From Planctomycetaceae bacterium (GTDB lineage: Bacteria; Planctomycetota; Planctomycetia; Pirellulales; Pirellulaceae): a stretch of DNA of 64,000 bases. The stretch covers positions 1,116,001 through 1,180,000 of the forward strand of contig JACKHM010000001.1 of the NCBI GenBank assembly GCA_020638995.1. The letters run 5' to 3'. Position numbers and translations under genes: made by a program. This document shows, piece by piece, positions 25,001-34,100 of the stretch. The stretch's first letter is position 1, and each line of letters opens with the position of its first letter. The notes under the pieces are model-generated. The model did no database searches and was not told the DNA's origin. It saw only the letters and a list, made by a program, of their open reading frames with translations.

Positions 25001-26413
25001 GTTCCGACCGGGGCGACGCTGTTGGTGGAAGAGAACCAACAAGTTAAAGCGGGTCAGAAGCTGTGCCAATGGAATCCACATACGATTCCGATCCTCGCGG
25101 AGGTTGCAGGTAAGATCCGCTATGAGGACGTTGTCGAGGGCGAGACGATGAAGCTCGATAAAGATCCGAGCGGTCACGTTCGTACTGTTATTACGGAACA
25201 CAAGGGCGAGCTGCATCCGCAGGTTGTGTTGGAAGATGCCGAAGGCAAGCCGTTGGATGTCTACTATCTGCCCGAGCGAGCCTACATTCTGATCGAAGAA
25301 GGCAAAAAGGTCTCCGCCGGTTCGGTAATCGCAGAAATGCCTCGTGAAGCATCGGGCGTTACCGACATCACCGGTGGTCTTCCCCGTGTCACTGAAATCT
25401 TTGAAGCACGCAAGCCGAAAGATCCTGCGGTCATCGCCGAGATTGACGGCGTGATCGAGATTCTGGGAGAAAAGCGGCGTGGCAAACGAACGATTGTTGT
25501 GCGCAGCGAAAGTGGCATCGAACGCGAGCATCTAGTTCCACACGGCAAGCGATTCCTTGTTCACTCAGGCGACATCGTTAAGGCAGGGCAAGCTTTGGTG
25601 GATGGACCGCTGGTGCCTCACGACATTCTCCGAGTGTCTGGCGAAGAAGCGGTACAGCAGTACTTAGTACATGAGATCCAAAGCGTCTATCGAAGCCAGC
25701 GAGTGGAGATCAACGACAAGCACATCGAGATCATCATCGCACGCATGTTGCGTAAGGTGAAAATCGAGAATCCTGGAGACACGAATTTGCTGCCGGGCCT
25801 CGACATGGACCGCTTTGAATTCCGCCAGGCCAACCAGGCCCTTTCTGGTTGCCTCAAGATTAGTGATAAGGGCGAGACGATGTTCGAGGAAGGCACAATC
25901 GTGCCCCGAGAAGCGCTCGAACAAGAAAACGCGCGTATCGAAACGATGGGTGGAAAACCCGCCAAGGGGAGCCGTCCCAAGCCAGCGACAGCCAGCACGC
26001 AATTGCTCGGAATCACGAAAGCCTCCGTCCAGAGCGCCAGCTTTATTTCTGCGGCGAGTTTCCAAGAGACAACCAAGGTGCTTACCGAGGCTGCGTTGGC
26101 GGGAAAGAGCGACGAACTCGTCGGTCTGAAAGAGAACGTCATTCTCGGACATTTGATTCCCGCTGGTACCGGATTCCGAACATTCCAAGAATCGGAAGTT
26201 CGTTATCGTCCTGAGGCATTGCAAGCTATGGCAGCGGAGAAAGAACGAGCCCTGGTTACCAGCTTCCCATTGTTGCAAGGCGAGGATGGCAACGGCGCGT
26301 CGGTGGAAGCTGCTCCGGCAGAGTCCGTCCAAAGCGAACCTGCTACCGAAGCAAGCAGTGTTTTGGATAGCTTGTTTACACCAGACGAATCATCGTCCGG
26401 CGATGGCCAATAG
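22043..26413 (+). CDS. rpoC: DNA-directed RNA polymerase subunit beta'
   Basis: A 1456-residue beta' subunit. The N-terminal zinc site (CACGKY and MICDRCG, about residues 64-83), the absolutely conserved catalytic NADFDGDQMAVH (about 456) that binds the magnesium ions, and the second zinc cysteines (CDAALGVCRACYG) are all present. The trigger-loop and jaw regions follow, with QSIGEPGTQLTMRTFH. The last 60 or so residues are an alanine/serine/glutamate-rich tail. AGGAG lies about 10 bases before the ATG. It is the last gene of the tRNA-tuf-rpo cluster; a hairpin follows the stop. Confidence 0.98.
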   Translation: MTTGEGSYDRINDYSAVKISLARPHDIRSWSFGEVKKPETINYRTYRPEKDGLFCERIFGPEKDWECACGKYRGMKYKGMICDRCGVKVTHSRVRRKRMGHIELAAPVVHIWFFKAMPSRLGNLLEMKTTSLEKVIYFQDYVVVDPGETSLEARQLLTEEEYRAAKEQWGEGSFEAEMGAEAIRKLLSVLDLVKLSQDLRVDLATTNSKQKRKDLTNRLKIVEAIRDSDNRPEWMVLDVIPVIPPDLRPLVLLDSGNFATSDLNDLYRRIINRNNRLRKLVDLNAPEVIIRNEKRMLQQSVDALFDNNRCKRPVLGSSNRPLKSLTDMIKGKQGRFRENLLGKRVDYSARSVIVVGPKLKLHQCGLPKKIALELFQPFIIRRLKELGHADTIKSAKKMLERKDEEVWDILEQVIKNHPVLLNRAPTLHRMGIQGFEPTLVEGNAIHLHPLSCKGFNADFDGDQMAVHLPLSIEAQVEAHTLLLSTNNIFAPSNGRPIMSPSQDTVMGCNYVTLSLPNRKGQGMIFSSPEEADLAYSQGVIDIHAVIKVRLPAGRRLKTEDDSAKAGDLIETTYGRILFNAMLPAGMDFYNSPLKSGDLASVISDCYQRLGRRPTIKLLDDMNHLGFTESTRSGLSFATDDLVTPESKEKYIGEAEKTVLKFKKLYERGVITDQERYNQVLDTWTHTREAITGEMMEAMKSDDRGGHGYVNPVYLMANSGARGGVEQIRQLAGMRGLMAKPTGEIIETPIKANFREGLTVLEYFSSTHGARKGLADTALKTADSGYLTRKLADVAQNVVITMEDCGTTQGITKGVIYRGEKVEVRLTDAIIGRVSRQNIVNPITDETIVRESQLITPEIARRIEDLGLERIQVRSPMTCDAALGVCRACYGMDLSTGNMVEEGMAVGIIGAQSIGEPGTQLTMRTFHIGGTVNTSVEESETVSKREGTVRFTHMKVVRSSEGIDVVLTRNGEIAILDAKGREIEKYEVPTGATLLVEENQQVKAGQKLCQWNPHTIPILAEVAGKIRYEDVVEGETMKLDKDPSGHVRTVITEHKGELHPQVVLEDAEGKPLDVYYLPERAYILIEEGKKVSAGSVIAEMPREASGVTDITGGLPRVTEIFEARKPKDPAVIAEIDGVIEILGEKRRGKRTIVVRSESGIEREHLVPHGKRFLVHSGDIVKAGQALVDGPLVPHDILRVSGEEAVQQYLVHEIQSVYRSQRVEINDKHIEIIIARMLRKVKIENPGDTNLLPGLDMDRFEFRQANQALSGCLKISDKGETMFEEGTIVPREALEQENARIETMGGKPAKGSRPKPATASTQLLGITKASVQSASFISAASFQETTKVLTEAALAGKSDELVGLKENVILGHLIPAGTGFRTFQESEVRYRPEALQAMAAEKERALVTSFPLLQGEDGNGASVEAAPAESVQSEPATEASSVLDSLFTPDESSSGDGQ

Positions 26414-26420
26414 TCACTTA

Positions 26421-26453
26421 ACCACGAGATCGCCCACGTGGCGGTCTCGTGGT
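26421..26453 (+). terminator. Hairpin after rpoC (probable operon end)
   Basis: ACCACGAGA (26421-26429) pairs with TCTCGTGGT (26445-26453), continued inward by a T-G wobble and CGCC/GGCG around a 5-base loop: 14 pairs, 7 bp after the rpoC stop. There is no T-tract, so it may be a Rho-assisted or 3'-end stabilising structure. Confidence 0.55.
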
Positions 26454-26595
26454 ATCTGACGTAAAGCTCCGCCAATTCGTGAACTGCTCTTGTTTGCCTC
26501 TTTCCATCTGAACTAGACTCCGCTGGAAATCGCTGCGCTCGTGCTCGCAGCGGTGTTTTTCTGGCGTCGAGCTTCGATTCGTTGTACGGCAAATC

Positions 26596-27438
26596 ATGAG
26601 TGAGCGACTTACCGTTATCATTCCGTGCAAAAATGAATCGCGAAACATTCGCGAATGCATTGCGAGCGTTCGCGGCGTTGCGGATGAGATCATTGTTGCC
26701 GATTCTGGTTCAACGGATGATACCGTTTCCATCGCACAATCGCTGGGTGGATGTCGCGTCATCGAACGCGAATGGCGTACCGCAAGCGACTTTAAGAATT
26801 GGGCGTTGCAACACGCGACACACGACTGGAGTTTGATCGTCGATGCCGATGAACGACTTACTAACAATCTCGCCAAAGAGATTCGCGAGGTGTTAGTCGC
26901 TCCACGGCGAAGCGGTTATCAGATTTATCGGGCGAATCACTTTATGGGACATCGGGTCCGCTTTGGGCAGTGGGGTGCGGACAAGGCGCTACGCTTGTTC
27001 GATCGGCAAAAGGCAAGTTTCGTCGGCGATACCGACCATGCGGCGGTGTGTGTGCGTAGCGGACGCGTTGGAAAGCTGCGAAATCGGCTCACTCATTTCA
27101 CATTCTGGACCTACGACCAATACTTTCAGAAGTTGCATCACTACGCTCGTTTGCAGGCGGACCGTTGGCATGCCGCAGGGAAACATCCCAGCTATCTACG
27201 ATTGTTTCTGATCGCGCCTGTTCGATTTTTTCAGACGTACGTGCTGCGACTTGGATTTTTAGATGGCGCAGTGGGATTGCAGGTGTGCATGATGATTGCG
27301 TTCTATTCGTTCCAGAAACAGGCGCGGCTGTGGGAATTGACTCACGGCAAAAGTCAACCGTACGACAAGTACGAACCCAACGCCGCCCGCGCTACCACGA
27401 CATCACCCAAGTTTCGCGAGCAACAAGGGGCGGCATAG
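26596..27438 (+). CDS. Glycosyltransferase family 2 (LPS core WaaE/KdtX-like)
   Basis: A 280-residue GT2 enzyme. The N-terminus LTVIIPCKNESRNI and ADSGSTDDT are classical nucleotide-sugar binding segments, and the metal-binding DADE lies at 83-86. The C-terminal half (NHFMGHRVRFGQWGADKALRL, HFTFWTYDQYFQK and a hydrophobic stretch near 205-230) matches WaaE-type lipopolysaccharide core glucosyltransferases, which are cytoplasmic and membrane-associated. The heptosyltransferase gene begins 9 bp downstream, so both probably build the same outer membrane glycan. The acceptor cannot be told. Confidence 0.85.
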   Translation: MSERLTVIIPCKNESRNIRECIASVRGVADEIIVADSGSTDDTVSIAQSLGGCRVIEREWRTASDFKNWALQHATHDWSLIVDADERLTNNLAKEIREVLVAPRRSGYQIYRANHFMGHRVRFGQWGADKALRLFDRQKASFVGDTDHAAVCVRSGRVGKLRNRLTHFTFWTYDQYFQKLHHYARLQADRWHAAGKHPSYLRLFLIAPVRFFQTYVLRLGFLDGAVGLQVCMMIAFYSFQKQARLWELTHGKSQPYDKYEPNAARATTTSPKFREQQGAA

Positions 27439-27446
27439 AACCATCC

Positions 27447-28577
27447 ATGTCAGTTCGTCAATCAGCTGTCACTTCAACGAAAATTGGGATCGTCCTCCCA
27501 AACTGGATTGGCGACGTCGTGATGGCCACTCCAACACTACGCGCACTCCGGCACCATTTCGGGTCAAACGCAGAGATCGTGGGAGTAATGCGTCCCTACG
27601 TCGCGTCTGTCTTGGAGGGAACGGACTGGCTCGATCGATGCATCTTTTTCGATCGCAAATCAGACAATGGACAATTGAGCACACTGAGCGTTGTCCGCCA
27701 GCTACGGCGTTGGCGACCGGACACGATGGTGCTGTTAACGAATTCGCTGCGGGCGGGAGCAGTGGCGTGGATGTCTGGTGCACGAGAACGCGTCGGATAT
27801 GCACGCAATGGCCGCGGACCGCTGCTATCGAAAGGCCTCAAAGTTCCGCGTGACGGCGGAAAACTCAAACCGATTTCGTTGGTCGACTACTTCCTCGAAC
27901 TATCCTACGCCGTCGGGTGTCCTCGCGAATCGCCTGACCTAGAACTTGCAACGACATTGTCCGACGAGTCGATTGCTGACCAAATCTGGAAAGATTTGAT
28001 GCTCGACCACGTCTCCAGAGTCGTCATTCTCAGCACGGGCAGCGCCATCGGTTCAGCGCGTGACTGGCCAATCGAGCGAATGGCCGAACTCGCACGTCGG
28101 ATCGTTACTGAGCGAGATGTCGCAGTATTGGTGATCTGCGGTCCTAAGGAACGTGAGGCTGCGGCGGCCATTGAAAGCCTTGCCAATCATAGTCGCGTAA
28201 CCAGTATGGCTGAGCAAGACTTGAGTCTCGGTGTCACGAAGGCGTGTATTCGCCGCAGCCAGTTGATGGTTTCGACGGACAGCGGTCCGCGACACATCGC
28301 ATCGGCCTTCGACGTCCCTGTCATTACGCTATTTGGGCCGATCGATTACCGGTGGAACGACACGCGCCACCCGCTCGCCATCAATCTACAGAACCATGCC
28401 GAATGCCGACCATGCGGCAAGTCCATCTGCCCTTTTACACATCATCGTTGCATGGCCGAACACACCGTCGATCGAGTTTACGCGGCAGTCCATGAGCAAC
28501 TCCAGCGAATGACGCCTGTCGAACAAGAGCACGAACCCGCATCAAGGCTCCAGAAGCGGCGAATTGAACGCACGTGA
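27447..28577 (+). CDS. Heptosyltransferase II family (GT9)
   Basis: A 376-residue protein. The start at 27447 is 9 bp after the GT2 gene; the frame is open further upstream but overlaps that gene. KIGIVLPNWIGDVVMATPTLRAL is the N-terminal signature of ADP-heptose:LPS heptosyltransferases, and STDSGPRHIASAFDVPVITLFG is the C-terminal donor-binding motif. A cysteine-rich patch (CRPCGKSICPF) follows, as in many WaaF proteins. These enzymes transfer heptose to the LPS inner core at the inner membrane. The pairing with a WaaE-like gene supports an LPS-type role. It converges with the symporter gene 14 bp away. Confidence 0.87.
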   Translation: MSVRQSAVTSTKIGIVLPNWIGDVVMATPTLRALRHHFGSNAEIVGVMRPYVASVLEGTDWLDRCIFFDRKSDNGQLSTLSVVRQLRRWRPDTMVLLTNSLRAGAVAWMSGARERVGYARNGRGPLLSKGLKVPRDGGKLKPISLVDYFLELSYAVGCPRESPDLELATTLSDESIADQIWKDLMLDHVSRVVILSTGSAIGSARDWPIERMAELARRIVTERDVAVLVICGPKEREAAAAIESLANHSRVTSMAEQDLSLGVTKACIRRSQLMVSTDSGPRHIASAFDVPVITLFGPIDYRWNDTRHPLAINLQNHAECRPCGKSICPFTHHRCMAEHTVDRVYAAVHEQLQRMTPVEQEHEPASRLQKRRIERT

Positions 28578-28591
28578 CGCGTGCGCGAGAA

Positions 28592-30541
28592 TCACTTGTA
28601 AAAATACTTCTTGACCAAGTGTTCTGGAGGGGGCGAAGTCAAGTAGGTGGTAGCGATGGCGATAATGAACGAGGCGCCCAGCCCCACGATAAACGGGTGA
28701 AAATCGAATAGCTCGTAAGCGTCAACTTTGCCGCTCTCGATCGTGCCAATTGTGTAGAGCGTCACATGCGTTCCGAATCCTCCTAACATGCCACCTAAGG
28801 CGCCTTGGCGATTGAATCGTGGCCAATACAACATCAATGCGACGGGCGCAAGAAAGCTGGTCGATAGTCCGCTTCCGGTGAAGACGATGATGTCTTGAAG
28901 GAATTGCGGAGGACTTACGGCGGCCAACATCGCCACCATACCGACTGCAATCGTCGCAACGTAGGTTAGTCGTTTGATCGTCTTATCCGAGGCACTTGGA
29001 TTTATATTGCGCTGATAGATGTCGCGGACTATCGCCGAAGAAATCATCAGCAAGAAACTGTCCATCGTGGACATGACCGCAGCGAATGGCGCCGCAACCA
29101 GCAATCCCGCCAACCATGGCATGTTGATCAACTCGGTGGTGACCTTTGCCATTTCAGGCATGATGCGATCTGATTCGGTCTCCCAACCGGGCAGCAAGAC
29201 ACGGGCACAACAGAAAATCACGACGAGCGGAAAGTAGATCAGCGAGTAGTAAATTGAAACTGCAAAGATGGACCGGCGCAGCGTCGTCGAGTTATTAAAG
29301 GCCATCAGCCGAACCATATTCGATGGCTGACCCGCTCCGGAGAATGTCCACATGAAGAAGAACGACACCGCGAGACTGATAGGCAAGAAACCAGCATCGC
29401 TGCTGGAATGTGGCCCTGGGCCAGTTACGTAAACGCCCTCGCGACCAGCACCCGAGACATACTCCTCGCTATCAAGGACACGGATTGTGAGACGACTGGC
29501 AATATCGTCTGGCATCTGCCTTTCGACTTGCTTCGCGTAAGTTAGCTCGATGCCGGGAATTGCCGGGCTATACGACTCGTTGCTGACCCGATACGTTGCG
29601 GTGTTTGTACCAGGCAGGACCTGCGCCCGCGCCGCAGTTCGGAAGACTCTTCGTGTGCTGCCATCTTCGAGAACCAGCCATGAATTGTTTGGAATGTTTA
29701 ATGGCGATTCCGGTACATCTGATACTGTTAGTTCGAGTTTAACTTTATTCGGCGGCGTCATCTTTGCCATTTCGCGAGTCGCGCTGCCGAGTCCTCCTAC
29801 TGCCCAAATCGCTAACGGCAGCATCAAGATCACGCCACCCACCATCACGATCCCCTGCATCACATCCGTCCACACGACAGCGCGAAATCCGCCATAGGTG
29901 GTGTACACGACAACTGCGGCGGTGAACACGAACAAACAGAGCAAATATCCCGGTTTGTCCTCGGACTCGCCGAGGATCGGAACGCCGTGCAGGATATCGG
30001 CAAGACTGTGACTCGCGGTTTGAAACAAAAGCACTTCTTGCAGCAACGTCTGGAGAATCACGCTGCCACCCTTGAATTGCGCAATCAAGTTGAATGCCAT
30101 AAAGAAGACAATCAAGCCCGTTGCTATTGCCCCAAACAAAGGGCTCTCGAAACGATCTCGCAAGATGTCCGGGATCGTAATGGCCCCGCTCTTGCGCGCA
30201 ACTTGATTGATTCGTTTTCCCATTAAGCCCATTGAGACGATTGGCACAATCATATAGCTGCCGATCCAGAGCACGACAATCCATCCGTGCGTATACACAA
30301 GTGACGGAAATCCAATGAAGCTGCCGCCGGAAGAACTTGTGGCTGCGAAGGTCAGCGCAAATGCCCATACGCCGAGGGAACGACTCCCAAGAAAGTACTC
30401 ACTCAGAAATGACTTTGATTGGAGCAAGCGGTTCGACAACCAAGCGAGCACCATGACCCCAACAATGTAGATCGAAAACGAAACAATTGCCGCGTTCGAG
30501 GCACCTTCTGCAAGCAAGGGCACAAGTGTGAAATTACTCAC
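28592..30541 (-). CDS. Sodium:solute symporter, PanF-like, with soluble insertion
   Basis: A 649-residue SSS-family transporter. The GTG at 30541 has AGGAGG 6 bases upstream and overlaps the end of the preceding gene by 8 bp, so it is chosen over an earlier in-frame ATG. Hydrophobic helices are evident throughout (for example 17-36, 57-80, 88-105, 138-156, 200-215, 225-250, 386-402). ATSSSGGSFIGFPSLVY and the TFSGAGQPSNMVRLMAF segment are SSS hallmarks. An insertion of about 115 residues (265-380), beta-rich and soluble, separates two helices and should lie outside the membrane. The small YhdT-like partner suggests a pantothenate-permease relationship. The substrate is not certain. Confidence 0.85.
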   Translation of the reverse strand: MSNFTLVPLLAEGASNAAIVSFSIYIVGVMVLAWLSNRLLQSKSFLSEYFLGSRSLGVWAFALTFAATSSSGGSFIGFPSLVYTHGWIVVLWIGSYMIVPIVSMGLMGKRINQVARKSGAITIPDILRDRFESPLFGAIATGLIVFFMAFNLIAQFKGGSVILQTLLQEVLLFQTASHSLADILHGVPILGESEDKPGYLLCLFVFTAAVVVYTTYGGFRAVVWTDVMQGIVMVGGVILMLPLAIWAVGGLGSATREMAKMTPPNKVKLELTVSDVPESPLNIPNNSWLVLEDGSTRRVFRTAARAQVLPGTNTATYRVSNESYSPAIPGIELTYAKQVERQMPDDIASRLTIRVLDSEEYVSGAGREGVYVTGPGPHSSSDAGFLPISLAVSFFFMWTFSGAGQPSNMVRLMAFNNSTTLRRSIFAVSIYYSLIYFPLVVIFCCARVLLPGWETESDRIMPEMAKVTTELINMPWLAGLLVAAPFAAVMSTMDSFLLMISSAIVRDIYQRNINPSASDKTIKRLTYVATIAVGMVAMLAAVSPPQFLQDIIVFTGSGLSTSFLAPVALMLYWPRFNRQGALGGMLGGFGTHVTLYTIGTIESGKVDAYELFDFHPFIVGLGASFIIAIATTYLTSPPPEHLVKKYFYK

Positions 30542-30893
30542 CGTGGGCCTCCTCTCGGTCGTGGAGATGCGCAATCTGCTCGGCGAGGTCTTCCCCTTCG
30601 TGAGCTTCACCTAAATCATCGTTCTTCATGTAGAAGAAGCAGAACCAAACGGCGACGACATCGACCAGCACCCACGGGAAACCAATTCCCCAGAATGCCC
30701 ACGCGGGCATACCCATGACCGTCGAAACTTCGCTAAGCTGCTCGCCCGGGCTGAGGTAGCCGTAGTTGTAACAGACGAAGATGGACCAAATGAAAAACAA
30801 CGCAAAAAGCGCGATGATGGTGTACGCTTCACGGAGCGAGTGTAAATACGTGGGATCGTACTCAGGCTTAGACTCGGAGTTGGATTCAGGCAT
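30534..30893 (-). CDS. Small YhdT/DUF997-like membrane partner of the symporter
   Basis: A 119-residue protein with two transmembrane helices (about 24-44 and 66-90) and an acidic C-terminal tail. Its position directly before a PanF-like symporter, overlapping its start by 8 bp, mirrors the yhdT-panF pair of E. coli. The start at 30893 is preferred because the 28 residues encoded upstream are proline/serine-rich and lack a ribosome site. It may assist assembly or regulation of the symporter. The family match is by layout and loose similarity. Confidence 0.7.
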   Translation of the reverse strand: MPESNSESKPEYDPTYLHSLREAYTIIALFALFFIWSIFVCYNYGYLSPGEQLSEVSTVMGMPAWAFWGIGFPWVLVDVVAVWFCFFYMKNDDLGEAHEGEDLAEQIAHLHDREEAHGE

Positions 30894-31164
30894 GGAACTG
30901 TGGTGGGAGCTAGGTGGGGCGGGGGTTGTAATCAACGGCCTTGGCGTGTCAGAGCGCGCAACCAACGTCGTGAGCAATATAAACGCCCCGATTCGGTGAA
31001 TACAACCAACGCTGGCCCGAATTTCCGAGTTTTCGTTTACCCAACCATGAATCGGGACAGCGAATTAGCTGGCGAATCGGGCGAAATTTGCTGGCGACTC
31101 GGCGTTGTTCGGGCGTGCGGCCCGAATTTCCCCGTTGCGGCCGACGCTATCTTTGGATAGGCGG

Positions 31165-34100
31165 CTATGAGGATGCCAGGAAGCGACGCTTCGACAATTG
31201 GCTACGCTCACCGAAATTAAAGGCTTGCGCCGTGGCACCGTCGGCCAAGGTAATCGTCTGGAACAAGTCTTGCCCAACGGTGGCCGTAGCTCCGGTGCCG
31301 GCAGTTTCGGCTCCGTCTCGGAAACCGGTTGGCTGCGTTTCTTGCAATTGATAAGTGCCCGGATTCAGGTTGTCAAAGAGGTAAGATCCATCTGCTGCGG
31401 TCTGCATCGTGATATCAACGGCTGCGCCCCGAATGTCCGTGCCCGTTAGTCGAAGGACGGCGTTCTCGATGCCGAGTTCCGTCGGCTCGAAGATTCCGTT
31501 GCCGTTCACATCGTTATATATAGAGCCAGCGATGCTCGCCATCAGAAAGTCGACAGCCGCCGTGACTTGAGCCGTATTATTAGCCGCGTTGGTGTCGAAT
31601 TCGGCAGACGTCACGCTGGCGTTATTCGTAACCGTGCCCGCGGTAGCATTCGCCGTCGTGGGAGTAACGACGATCGTAATCGTTGCCGTCGCTCCCGACG
31701 CAAGAGTACCAAGTCCAGCAGTGACGGTTCCACTTGCTTGAGTCGCGGTGCCTTGGCTGGGTGTTGCCGAAACAAAAGTCACGCCCGTCGGAAGTGTATC
31801 GACCACAGTGACTGAGCTCGCAGTGTCCGGTCCGTTGTTCGTCACGCTTAGGGTGTACGTCAAGTTATCACCCAGCGTGACTGTCGTTGGCGATGCGGAT
31901 TTGGTGATCGCAACATCAACCTGCTGTGGCGTAACAACGACGCTATCCTGATCGTCTTCGGTCGCCACGCTATTGTTCGGCGTTGAATCGGAATCTGTCT
32001 GTGTTGCGGCCGTGACTTGCGCTGAATTTGTCTTGGCGCCGATGGAATCAATGGTCGCGATGATTTGTAACGTCGCGTTGCCTCCGCTGGCGACCGTGCC
32101 GACAGTCCATAGACCTGTAGTGTTGCTGTAACTTCCCTGACTTGGTGTGCTTGAAACAAAAGTCAGACCGGTCGGAAGTTGGTCGCTGACTGTGACGCTT
32201 GTGGCTGCATCGGGACCCGCGTTAGCGAGGGTCAGTGTAAAAGTCACGTTGTCGCCGACATTTGGCGTCGCGTCGTCCACAGTTTTGAGTAACGAGAGGT
32301 CGATAACTTGAGGAGTTAGCGAAACGCTCGCCTCATCGTCTTCCGTGGCAACGCTATTGTTGGGTGTCGAGTCGATATCTGCTTGATCGGCTGCACTCAC
32401 TTGAGCCGTATTTGTTTTGGTGCCGATCGAGGCGACGGTCGCTACGATCTGCAGGGACGAGCTGCCCGCACTTGCAATCGTTCCAACCGTCCACACGCCC
32501 GTAGTGTTGTTGTAGGAGCCTTGGCTGGGTGTGCTCGATACAAACGTCAAACCAGTTGGCAATACATCCGTCACGGAAACATTTGTGGCCGCGTCGGGAC
32601 CAGCGTTTGAAGTCGTTATCGTAAATGTGACGTTTTCGCCCACATTCGGCGTCGCATTGCTGACTGTCTTGGTCAACGAAAGGTCTGCGACTTGTGGCGT
32701 GAGAGACACGCTCGCTTGGTCATCTTCGGTACTGATACCGTTGTTCGGTGTTGAGTCGGAATCTGTCTGATCTGCGGCGCTAACTTGAGCCGTATTCGTC
32801 TTAGTACCGATTGAATCGACGGACGCGACAATCTGGAGCGATGCGTTTGCTCCATTGGCAATCGTTCCAACTGTCCATACGCCCGTCCCAATGCTATAAC
32901 TGCCCTGGCTGGGCGTACTGGAAACAAATGTCGTCCCTGCGGGTAACGCATCGGCAACCTGCACATTGGTCGCGGAATCCGGCCCCGCATTGTTCGCAGT
33001 AATTGTAAACGTGACGTTGTCGCCAACATTCGGTGTGGCGTTGCTGACTGTTTTCGTCAGCGAGAGATCGATAACTTGTGGCGTTAAGCTGGCGGAGTCT
33101 TGGTCGTCTTCCGTGGCGATGCCGTTGTTTGGCGTTGAATCCGAGTCGGCTTGATCTGCGGCGGTGACCTCTGCCGTATTCGTCTTGGTACCAAGGGAAG
33201 CGACCGAGGCGATGATTTGCAGCGTAGCCGTGCCGCCATTTGCAATCGTTCCTATGGTCCACACGCCGGTCCCGCTGTTGTAGCTGCCCTGGCTCGCCGT
33301 GTCGGAGACGAACGTCATTCCCGCCGGAAGGGTATCACCCACTGTGACATTAGTTGCGGAATCCGGACCGGCATTCGACGCAGTAATTGTAAATGTGACA
33401 TTCTCTCCCACGTTAGGTGTTGCGTTGCTCACGGTCTTTGTAAGAGAGACGTCCGCAATGAGAGGTGTTACATCGGCGCTGTCCTGATCATCTTCAGTTG
33501 CGACGCCGTTATTTGGCGTTGAATCAACGTCTGGCTGATCAGCAGCCGTAACTTCGGCAACATTGGTTTTAGTTCCAGTCGATGTTACGGTCGCGACAAT
33601 CTGAAGCGTAGCGTTACTTCCGCTTGTAATCGAACCGACGGTCCATATGCCCGTTCCGTTGTCGTAGGAACCTTGGCTGGGTGTATCAGAAACGTACGTC
33701 AGCCCAGCCGGCAGCACATCGTCCACCGTGATGCTAGTTCCGCTTCCAGGCCCGGCGTTGGCTACGGTGATGGTGAACGTGACATTATCGCCAACATTAG
33801 GAGTAGCGTTATCGACCGTTTTCGTCACCGATAGGTCCGCCTGCTCGAAGACGCCAAAGTCCAACGTCAGGTTGGTATCGGGATTTGTATCGCCATCGGT
33901 GATCGACTCCGTGTTCGGCAACAGTGTGATTGCCGCGCTAACAATCCCTTGTCCGGCCAACTCGTCACCGTTGTCGTCGTTGTTGACGTCGTTATCGGGA
34001 TCGGGCGTCGGTGCGTTGCCAGTGCTACTCATGAAGCCATCAAGTACGTTGCCGGTTGTGAAGTTCCCCGCATCCAATTGCACGATGTAATCATCGGGGA

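Noticed and set aside
23978..25531. Long open frame (517 codons) on the minus strand inside rpoC
   Set aside because: It is antisense to a certain, fully conserved rpoC; no domain or ribosome site is visible and it follows from codon bias.
31921..33840. Regular spaced repeats as a possible CRISPR array
   Set aside because: The period is 384 bp and every unit is coding (DUF11 domains); there are no short repeats with unique spacers.
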